Under the pieces are notes generated by a model. The model saw nothing but the letters and a program-made list of their open reading frames with translations. It was not told the DNA's origin and did no database searches. This document shows, piece after piece, positions 1 to 4,982 of a DNA stretch of 6,424 bases. Source of the DNA: Nitrosomonadales bacterium (GTDB taxonomy: Bacteria > Pseudomonadota > Gammaproteobacteria > Burkholderiales > Sulfuricellaceae); contig PQAG01000188.1 of NCBI GenBank assembly GCA_003104895.1, forward strand, positions 291-6,714, read 5' to 3'. The translations under genes were made by a program, and so were the position numbers. Each line of letters opens with the position of its first letter. Within the stretch, counting starts at the first letter, position 1.

Positions 1-1
1 G

Positions 2-568
2 ATTCACAGCGCCACCAAGTACCTCGGCGGCCATAGCGACCTCACCGCCGGCGCCCTGATGGGCTCCACCCATCTGCTCACCCCGGTGTGGCCCTGGCGC
101 AAGAACCTGGGCACGGCCATCGCCCCGGAAACCGCAGCGCAGCTGATGCGCAGCATCCGCAGCCTGACGGTGCGGGTGGAGCGCCAGAACGCCACGGCGC
201 AGGCCGTGGCCGAGGCCATGGCGCAGCACCCCAAAGTCGCGCGTGTGCTTTACCCCGGCCTGCCCGGCTTCCCCGGCCACGGCGTGGCGAAGAAGCAGAT
301 GAAGGGCTACGGCGGGATGCTGACGCTCGAACTGCATGGCGGCTACGAGGACGCGGTGCGCGCCGTGGACCGGCTCAAACTGTTCGCCATCGCCCCCAGC
401 CTGGGCGGGGTGGAGAGCCTGGCCACCATGCCTGTGACCACCACCCACCATGGCCTGGACCCGGCGGAACGGGCGCGGCGCGGCATCTCCGGCACCATGA
501 TCCGGCTTTCCATCGGCCTGGAGGACGCCGCCGACCTGATTGCGGACCTGGAGCAGGCGCTGCGCTGA
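2..568 (+). CDS. Cys/Met metabolism PLP-dependent enzyme (cystathionine gamma-synthase / gamma-lyase / O-succinylhomoserine sulfhydrylase family), C-terminal part
   Basis: The frame is open from the left edge, so the N-terminus is missing; 188 residues and the stop remain, roughly half of a ~390-residue family member. The first visible residues read IHSATKYLGGHSD, the family's PLP-lysine motif, with the Schiff-base lysine at bases 17-19. Further family signatures follow: SLGGVESL near the C-terminus, a histidine-containing substrate-site segment (PVTTTHHGL), and RLSIGLED just before the end. Family members act in the cytoplasm on cysteine, homocysteine, cystathionine or activated homoserine. 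Which reaction this one performs cannot be decided from the C-terminal half. The next gene starts 8 bp after the stop, so it probably heads or continues the sulfur-related operon. An ATG at 59 is internal, because the PLP-lysine motif lies upstream of it in the same frame. The family call is secure; the exact substrate is not. Confidence 0.93.
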   Translation: MHSATKYLGGHSDLTAGALMGSTHLLTPVWPWRKNLGTAIAPETAAQLMRSIRSLTVRVERQNATAQAVAEAMAQHPKVARVLYPGLPGFPGHGVAKKQMKGYGGMLTLELHGGYEDAVRAVDRLKLFAIAPSLGGVESLATMPVTTTHHGLDPAERARRGISGTMIRLSIGLEDAADLIADLEQALR

Positions 569-576
569 GACCAGCC

Positions 577-1335
577 ATGTGTGAACTTTTCGGTATATCG
601 GCAAGCCAGTCCGTCCCCATCCGGCGGGAACTGGAGGCTTTCCGCCTGCGCGGCGGCCGGGAGGCGGATAATCCCGATGGCTGGGGGCTGGCCTGGCTGG
701 AGGGGGGACGCTTTCAGCTTGCCAAGGAACCCCTGCCCGCATGCCGCAGCGCCCTGTTTGAAAACCTTGGCGCAACGCTGCGTTCCAGCCTGATGGTCGC
801 TCATGTGCGCAAGGCGCGGCACCCGCCCGTCAACACCATGGGCAACACCCATCCCTTCCGCAGCCTATGTTGCGGCAAGGAATGGGTGTTTGCCCACAAC
901 GGGCTGGTGCCGGAAATCGTCGGCATGGAGCAGGAGAACCTGCACGCGGTGTGCCGTCCGGCGGGGGAAACGGATTCGGAATATGCCTTCTGCCACCTGC
1001 TGAGCCATCTTGCACGCGATTTCAATGTCCAGCCCAGCGGCGCCGGGAGTTCGCTCGCCACCCTGGCCACGGCGAGCGAACTGGTCGCATCGCTGGGCAA
1101 GTTCAACTTTCTCATGTCGGAGGGCGAGCACCTCATCGCCTATGGCCACGACCGCCTGCATCATCTGGAACGGGATGGCCAGATCCTGGTCGCCACCGAG
1201 CCTCTCACTGGTGATGCGGGATGGATCCCATTCGCAGCGGGAGAACTGCGCATTTACCGCTTCGGCAAGCTGGCCGGACGGCTCATCACCCGGCCGCATC
1301 AGGCTGCTCACTGCTTAAGGAGCGCAACATCATGA
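577..1335 (+). CDS. Stand-alone class II glutamine amidotransferase (YafJ/EgtC-like)
   Basis: A 252-residue protein that begins MCELFGIS. After Met removal Cys2 becomes the N-terminal nucleophile typical of Ntn-type class II glutaminases, which fixes the start at 577 although the frame is open upstream. Other hallmarks are RGG (25-27), NPDGWGLAW (32-40), VAHVRKA (74-80), GNTHPF (89-94), FAHNGL (105-110) and ETDSEYAF (131-138), which form the glutamine-binding and oxyanion pocket. The whole length is the amidotransferase fold; no synthetase or sugar-isomerase domain is attached. Relatives include E. coli YafJ and mycobacterial EgtC, the latter an amidohydrolase that removes glutamate from a gamma-glutamyl sulfur intermediate. 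The role here is therefore amide or gamma-glutamyl hydrolysis on an unknown substrate. The gene lies 8 bp after the PLP enzyme and overlaps the next gene by 4 bp (ATGA). A weak GAGA at 567-570 may serve as ribosome binding site. Confidence 0.9.
   Translation: MCELFGISASQSVPIRRELEAFRLRGGREADNPDGWGLAWLEGGRFQLAKEPLPACRSALFENLGATLRSSLMVAHVRKARHPPVNTMGNTHPFRSLCCGKEWVFAHNGLVPEIVGMEQENLHAVCRPAGETDSEYAFCHLLSHLARDFNVQPSGAGSSLATLATASELVASLGKFNFLMSEGEHLIAYGHDRLHHLERDGQILVATEPLTGDAGWIPFAAGELRIYRFGKLAGRLITRPHQAAHCLRSATS
1316..1322 (+). promoter_or_regulatory. Strong Shine-Dalgarno for the DsrE-like gene
   Basis: TAAGGAG lies inside the end of the amidotransferase gene, 9 bases before the ATG at 1332. It is the best ribosome binding site in the operon. 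It supports that start over in-frame upstream codons and suggests that the DsrE-like protein is made at a good level, not only by translational coupling. Confidence 0.75.
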
Positions 1336-1748
1336 ATTCTTCCAAGAACGTATCCATCATGTGTTTCCACGACGAGCTGTGCCAGGTCTTCAATGCCCTG
1401 ATGACCGCGCTTTCGCTGTTGCGCAACGGCGCCAGGGTGACGGTGTTTTTCGGCTCGCGCGGGGTTCTCGCCGTGCACAAGGATCACGTGGGCAATCTTT
1501 CCTGCATGCCGGACATGCCCGAACAGGGGGCTGCGGTGATGAAACGCATGGACGAGCTCGACCTGCCGCTGCTGGAGGACATGTTTGTCGCGCTCGTGGC
1601 CGAAGGCGCCACCCTGCTGGCCTGCCCGCTCAACATCCCGCTCTTCGGCATGAGCGCCGCCGATCTTGTCGATGGCGTCAAGGTCGCCGACCCGGCCACG
1701 TACTACAGGGACGTGGTCATTCCGGCAGACATGAACCTGACTTTCTGA
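1332..1748 (+). CDS. DsrE/DsrF-like (DsrE2-type) sulfur-relay family protein
   Basis: A 138-residue cytoplasmic protein. The N-terminal half has the DsrE-like pattern of a helix followed by a hydrophobic strand (NALMTALSLLRNGARVTVFFGSRGV, approx. 21-45). The C-terminal half has the family's Cys-containing strand and signature (LLACPLNIPLFGMSAADLVDGVKVADPATYY, approx. 95-125). Cys98 sits where DsrE2-like proteins carry a conserved cysteine; C11, C17 and C58 are additional. Family members (DsrE, TusD and relatives) bind sulfur as a cysteine persulfide and pass it on. Its position directly before a cysteine desulfurase, with a 7-bp gap, suggests that it accepts persulfide sulfur from that enzyme. 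This is inference. The start codon overlaps the amidotransferase stop (ATGA) and has a strong Shine-Dalgarno. No DsrF or DsrH partner is visible in the window. Confidence 0.85.
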   Translation: MNSSKNVSIMCFHDELCQVFNALMTALSLLRNGARVTVFFGSRGVLAVHKDHVGNLSCMPDMPEQGAAVMKRMDELDLPLLEDMFVALVAEGATLLACPLNIPLFGMSAADLVDGVKVADPATYYRDVVIPADMNLTF

Positions 1749-1755
1749 GTAAAAA

Positions 1756-2898
1756 ATGACAAATGACCCGGTCTATCTCGACCACAACGCCACCACCCCG
1801 GTCGCGCCGGAAGTGGCTGATGCCATCGGACCTTACCTGCGCGAGCATTTCGGCAACCCGTCTTCAGGCCACGTTTACGGGCAGCGGGCGAAACAGGCGG
1901 TGGATCAGGCGCGGGGAGAGGTGGCCGCGCTGCTCGGCGCCGCACCGGATGAAATCACCTTCACCGGCTGCGCCACCGAGGCCAACAATCTCGCCATCCT
2001 GGGCGTCGCGCGGGCGCTGGGCGGCAATAAAAAACACCTCGTCACCAGCGCCGTCGAGCATCCCTCGGTGACGCAGCCCTGCCTCAGGCTGCGCGAAGAG
2101 GGCTGGGAGGTGAGCATCGTCCCGGTGGACGGCGCCGGCCGCATCGACCTGCAAGCCGTGGAACAGGCCCTGCGCCCGGACACGGCCCTGGTATCGGTCA
2201 TGCACGCCAACAACGAGGCGGGAACGATCCAGCCCATCGCCGAGATCGCCCGGCTGACCCGGCCAAGAGGCATCCTGCTGCACAGCGATGCCGCCCAGTC
2301 CATCGGCAAGATCGCCGTGAACGTGGACGAACTCGGGGTCGACCTCCTGACCCTGGCCGGACACAAGTTTTACGCGCCCAAGGGCGTGGGCGCGCTCTAT
2401 GTGCGCAAGGGCACTGCGCTCGCCCCGGTGCTGGCCGGCGCAGGACACGAACACGGCCTGCGCCCCGGAACGGAAAACGTGCCTTTCGCCGTTGCCCTGG
2501 GTTGCGCCGCCAGGCTGGCGCATGACCACCTGCCCACGGCGCAGACGCGGCTGAAAGCGCTGCGCGACCAGCTGCACTTGCAGTTGCTCGCCGGAATCCC
2601 GCAGCTTGTCCTCAATGGCCACGCGGAGGCGCGTCTGCCCAACACCCTGAACGTCTCCTTCCCCGGCGTGAGCGGCCACGAACTGCTGGCCGTGGCGGCC
2701 CGGGACGTGGCCGCCTCCACCGGCTCCGCCTGCCATGCCGGCGGCCATGCCGTGAGCGGCGTGCTGGGCGCAATGGGCGCGAGCCCTGAGCGCGCGGCCG
2801 GGGCCGTCAGGTTGTCGGTGGGGACAGGCACCACCCCCGCCGACATCGACCGTGCGGCGCGGGCGCTGATCGCAACATGGAGGCAATTGCGCACCTGA
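1756..2898 (+). CDS. Cysteine desulfurase, NifS/selenocysteine-lyase-like class V aminotransferase
   Basis: A 380-residue, full-length fold-type I PLP enzyme. It opens VYLDHNATTP (6-15), and shows GNPSS (33-37), CATEANNLA (72-80), VEHPSV (100-105), MHANNEAGT (149-157), HSDAAQSIGK (176-185) and LAGHKFYAPKGVGALYVRKG (200-219). Lys204 is the PLP lysine. The catalytic cysteine is Cys326 in STGSACHAGG. It removes sulfur from L-cysteine as an enzyme persulfide, leaving alanine. The SACH loop and the RLSVGTGTT ending resemble mammalian selenocysteine lyase more than IscS. The residue after VEH, Asp in the human lyase and linked there to selenocysteine selectivity, is Pro103 here, so cysteine is the likelier substrate. 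Start: ATG 7 bp after the DsrE-like stop, with a weak GAG at 1747-1749. It overlaps the methyltransferase gene at its end. No iscR, iscU or other Fe-S assembly gene is nearby, which argues against a housekeeping IscS role. Confidence 0.93.
   Translation: MTNDPVYLDHNATTPVAPEVADAIGPYLREHFGNPSSGHVYGQRAKQAVDQARGEVAALLGAAPDEITFTGCATEANNLAILGVARALGGNKKHLVTSAVEHPSVTQPCLRLREEGWEVSIVPVDGAGRIDLQAVEQALRPDTALVSVMHANNEAGTIQPIAEIARLTRPRGILLHSDAAQSIGKIAVNVDELGVDLLTLAGHKFYAPKGVGALYVRKGTALAPVLAGAGHEHGLRPGTENVPFAVALGCAARLAHDHLPTAQTRLKALRDQLHLQLLAGIPQLVLNGHAEARLPNTLNVSFPGVSGHELLAVAARDVAASTGSACHAGGHAVSGVLGAMGASPERAAGAVRLSVGTGTTPADIDRAARALIATWRQLRT
2879..2883 (+). promoter_or_regulatory. Shine-Dalgarno that favours the 2898 start of the methyltransferase
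   Basis: GGAGG lies 14 bases before the ATG at 2898 and just downstream of the alternative ATG at 2877. The upstream ATG has no purine-rich site before it. The spacing is longer than ideal, so the choice is probable but not certain. Confidence 0.5.
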
Positions 2899-3554
2899 TG
2901 GACGCCGCGGAATACGATGCCTGGTATGACACCCCTCGCGGCCGCTGGATCGGCGAAACCGAATTTCACCTTGCGCAGCGCATGCTGGATTCGCGCCCGC
3001 CGGAAAGCATGCTGGACGTGGGCTGCGGAACCGGCTGGCTCACCCGCCGTTTCGCCGCGACAGGCATGGCGGCGACAGGGCTTGATATCAACGGGGACTG
3101 GATAGCATTCGCCCGCCGTCAGAATGACGCGAAAACTGCCTGGCTGGAAGGGGATGCCCGCCGTCTTCCCTTCGAGGACCAGAGTTTCGACACTGTTCTA
3201 TCCATTGCGGCCCTGTGCTTTATCGAGGGAGAACGGCAGGCCCTCGCCGAGATCGTGCGGGTTGCCAGGCGGCGCTTCGCCGTAGGCTGGCTGAATCGAT
3301 CCAGCTTGCTGTATCACGCCAAGGCCGGCCAGGGGGCCTACCGTGGCGCAACCTGGCGCACGGCCGGTGAAATCCGGAGGCTGTTCCACGGGCTGCCGGT
3401 GCGCAATCTCACCATCCAGAGCGCTGTCTTTCTGCCCAACGGCGGCTGGCTCGCAGAAATGCTGGAGGAATTGCTGCCTGGAACCCTGCCCAATGGGGCG
3501 CTATTGATGGCAGCGGGGGAACCGGAGCGCAGACCGGCGCCTTCTCAAGGATAG
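2898..3554 (+). CDS. Class I SAM-dependent methyltransferase (Methyltransf_11-like)
   Basis: A 218-residue protein from the ATG at 2898, which overlaps the desulfurase stop as TGATG. An in-frame ATG at 2877 would add seven residues but lacks a ribosome binding site. Motif I is MLDVGCGTGWLTRRF (approx. 38-52). It is followed by the acidic SAM-ribose strand TGLDINGDW and by GDARRLPFEDQSFDTVLS, matching the post-I and motif II regions of small-molecule methyltransferases. The opening AEYDAWYDTPRGRW is a common start for UbiE/BioC-type folds. The C-terminal half is less conserved and should carry the substrate pocket. No substrate can be read from the sequence. Coupling to the desulfurase suggests a sulfur-containing or cysteine-derived substrate (inference). 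It is the last gene of the run: the next gene is convergent, and the 83-bp gap holds no clear terminator. Confidence 0.88.
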   Translation: MDAAEYDAWYDTPRGRWIGETEFHLAQRMLDSRPPESMLDVGCGTGWLTRRFAATGMAATGLDINGDWIAFARRQNDAKTAWLEGDARRLPFEDQSFDTVLSIAALCFIEGERQALAEIVRVARRRFAVGWLNRSSLLYHAKAGQGAYRGATWRTAGEIRRLFHGLPVRNLTIQSAVFLPNGGWLAEMLEELLPGTLPNGALLMAAGEPERRPAPSQG

Positions 3555-3637
3555 CAAGACCGGCTGGTCACAATGAAGCGCTCCACTCATGAAGATTTGA
3601 CTTGTTCAGGGCTTCCCTAGGCCGCGATTCCGGTTGA

Positions 3638-3874
3638 CTACCCCTCAAGATCACGGCGCTTCTGCTCATACTCTTCCCGCTCAATCTCTCCCCGCGCATA
3701 GCGTTCCTGTAAAATTTCCAGCGGCGTCTTCCGCGGCGCACCGCGACCAGCATCGCCGCCCATCCCCAGCCACCGCAGAAGCGCGACGGCACCCAGAATG
3801 ATCAGCGCCCAAAAGAGAACCATGAAAACCCAGCCGAAACCCATCCACCCATACCCATCAGCCCAACCCATCAT
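3638..3874 (-). CDS. Small membrane protein with C-terminal SHOCT domain
   Basis: A 78-residue protein. A Gly/Trp/Met-rich start (MMGWADGYGWMGFGW) leads into one hydrophobic membrane segment at about 14-36. A short Gly/Arg linker follows, then the SHOCT motif TPLEILQERYARGEIEREEYEQ (50-71), which ends at the C-terminus. SHOCT is a short helical domain, usually found at the ends of membrane or secreted proteins and thought to mediate oligomer contacts; its biochemical role is not established. The start is supported by GGGAG at 3881-3885 (minus-strand sense), six bases before the ATG. It is transcribed toward the methyltransferase gene as a single-gene unit. Proteins of this layout are common in proteobacteria, often near metal or stress genes, but nothing here indicates a role. 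Confidence 0.85.
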   Translation of the reverse strand: MMGWADGYGWMGFGWVFMVLFWALIILGAVALLRWLGMGGDAGRGAPRKTPLEILQERYARGEIEREEYEQKRRDLEG

Positions 3875-3942
3875 TTCGATCTCCCGGTGTTGTGTTGCAC
3901 GCTAAACGGCACCCGTAGTCAGTCACGCTGAAATTCAGGGAT

Positions 3943-3988
3943 GTAGGCCGGGCTTCAGCCCGGAATGCCGGGTTAAAACCCGGCCTAC
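3943..3988. repeat. Palindromic double-hairpin intergenic repeat
   Basis: The outer arms GTAGGCCGGG (3943-3952) and CCCGGCCTAC (3979-3988) are perfect inverted repeats. Inside are two smaller hairpins: CCGGGCT/AGCCCGG (3948-3954 with 3957-3963) and GCCGGGTT/AACCCGGC (3967-3974 with 3977-3984), each with a 2-base loop. The whole can fold as one long stem or two tandem hairpins. Elements of the type 'GTAGGCCGGGCTTCAGCCCGG' are dispersed between genes in many beta- and gammaproteobacteria (REP-like). Only one copy is in this window. Confidence 0.8.
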
Positions 3989-4227
3989 GATGTGTTGCGT
4001 TTCATATCGACTGTTTACAAGAACCAGATAATAGCTTTCGCGCTGTACTTGAGCGGGCCACTTAAATTAGACCTCAATAATGAAAAATAATTTGGCCGCC
4101 ATTGCCGTCTATTCCTCTTTTGCGGAATGAATTTTTGGGGCCGCGCACCTGAAACCCGCGAGCCGGATTTCCGCTTATAGTGGCAATTGCGCCAAAGAAG
4201 GCACAAAATCATTGCTCCCATTTTCAC

Positions 4228-4231
4228 GGAG
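4228..4231 (+). promoter_or_regulatory. Shine-Dalgarno that sets the phosphoribosyltransferase start
   Basis: GGAG lies six bases before the ATG at 4238. The frame is open upstream to a TTG at 4187, but that start has no ribosome binding site and would add 17 unconserved residues. Confidence 0.7.
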
Positions 4232-4237
4232 CAGAAC

Positions 4238-4861
4238 ATGGAAAAACCCCAGGGCCAGCGCACCTGTCTCTATGACACCCGCCAGCTCGACGCCGTGCTC
4301 GACCACATGGCCTGGCAGGCGGCAGGGTTCCTCACCGGCAGGCATCAGGTCATGCTGGCGGGCATCCTGCGCCGCGGCGCACCGCTGGCGGAAATGCTGC
4401 ACGAGCGGCTGCTGCACGACTACGGCCTCCATCGAATCACCCGGCTCGACCTCAGGATCAAGCGCTACGCGGACGATCTCACCCTGCTCCACCCTGAAAC
4501 GAAACTGACCGAGAACCCCGAGCACGCCAGCCTTGACCTGACCGGCACCGCGCTGCTGGTGGTGGACGATGTGATGTACAAAGGCCACTCCATGCTGCGC
4601 GCGGTGGAATACCTCGCCAACAAGAATCCCGCCGAAATCCGCACCGTGGTGCTGGTGGACCGCGGCGCGGCAAAGCTGCCGGTGCGCACCGACATTGTCG
4701 GCGTGCGGCTGGACGTGGCGCCCGAGCACATCATCGAGTGCAACGTGCCGCCCTATGAGGAGCAGTTTCGCATCGACCTGCTTGATCCGGGAAAACCGCA
4801 CAGCGAGCCTTCCAGCCTCTCCCATCCTCCCCTTGTCAGGGGAGGGGCTGGCCGGGGATGA
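4238..4861 (+). CDS. PyrR-like type I phosphoribosyltransferase with repeat-encoded tail
   Basis: A 207-residue protein. The core (about 10-182) aligns by eye with PyrR-type phosphoribosyltransferases: AGILRRGAPLAEML (41-54), RLDLRIKRYADDL (69-81), the PRPP-binding loop LLVVDDVMYKGHSM (106-119) and TVVLVDRGAAKLPVRTDIVG (136-155). PyrR proteins bind pyr mRNA as regulators and/or act as uracil phosphoribosyltransferases. No pyr gene is nearby, so neither role is shown. The PRPP loop has K-G-H-S where the family usually has T-G-R-T, so PRPP use should not be assumed. The last ~18 residues (SSLSHPPLVRGGAGRG, with flanks) are encoded by the GC-rich hairpin repeat and look like an accidental extension of the frame. 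It is a single gene, convergent with the response regulator gene to its right. Confidence 0.85.
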   Translation: MEKPQGQRTCLYDTRQLDAVLDHMAWQAAGFLTGRHQVMLAGILRRGAPLAEMLHERLLHDYGLHRITRLDLRIKRYADDLTLLHPETKLTENPEHASLDLTGTALLVVDDVMYKGHSMLRAVEYLANKNPAEIRTVVLVDRGAAKLPVRTDIVGVRLDVAPEHIIECNVPPYEEQFRIDLLDPGKPHSEPSSLSHPPLVRGGAGRG

Positions 4862-4935
4862 GAAGGTGTTCCACCCTTGGTTTTCCCCCTGGCAAGGGGG
4901 GGTCAGGGGTTTGGGGGATTGAGGGAGGCGGTCAC
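4805..4935. repeat. GC-rich hairpin repeat between convergent genes
   Basis: Two hairpins stand in tandem: CCTCCCCT/AGGGGAGG (4826-4833 with 4838-4845, loop TGTC) and CCCCCT/AGGGGG (4885-4890 with 4895-4900, loop GGCA). The stretch from 4896 to 4927 is strongly G-rich. The pattern of CCTCCCC and CCCCCTTGCCAGGGGG blocks followed by CCCCCAAACCCC (minus-strand sense) matches a repeat type common between genes in many proteobacterial genomes. The left part lies inside the end of the phosphoribosyltransferase frame. Neither hairpin is followed by a T-run, so they are not classic intrinsic terminators, although they could slow transcription from both sides. Outer limits are approximate. Confidence 0.7.
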
Positions 4936-4982
4936 GGCAAGTTTCATCGTCAGGGGCGGCACATTCGTCACGCCCGCTGGCT

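Larger units (their letters stand above)
3875..4237. other. Divergent intergenic region (363 bp)
   Basis: This lies between the SHOCT gene (leftward) and the phosphoribosyltransferase (rightward) and must hold both promoters. It contains the double-hairpin repeat at 3943-3988, then an AT-rich stretch (about 4001-4140, strongest at 4061-4095) that stands out from the GC-rich surroundings. A -10-like TATAGT occurs at 4176-4181, but no convincing -35 lies at the right distance, so no promoter is called. No gene with a ribosome binding site or a recognisable product was found. Confidence 0.6.

Noticed and set aside
88..576. Upstream extension of the amidotransferase frame to an ATG at 88
   Set aside because: The family needs Cys as residue 2, which fits only the ATG at 577, and the upstream part overlaps the PLP enzyme in another frame.
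1864..2886. Long open frame (340 codons) on the minus strand across the desulfurase gene
   Set aside because: It is the antisense shadow of a strongly conserved gene in GC-rich DNA. It is His/Gln/Gly-rich with no recognisable domain.
3555..3637. Terminator between the methyltransferase and SHOCT genes
   Set aside because: Only a 4-bp GACC/GGTC stem near 3558-3569 is visible, with no T-run; too weak to call.
4176..4181. TATAGT as the -10 box of a promoter for the phosphoribosyltransferase
   Set aside because: No acceptable -35 sequence lies 16-18 bp upstream; a single hexamer is not sufficient.
4826..4900. Bidirectional intrinsic terminator between the two convergent genes
   Set aside because: The hairpins are strong, but neither is followed by a T-run in the needed direction, so they are annotated as a repeat only.
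4862..4982. Hidden remainder of an output domain for the REC-PAS-PAS protein in another frame
   Set aside because: The minus-strand frames here show no GGDEF, EAL or kinase motif, and the gap is too short and mostly repeat.
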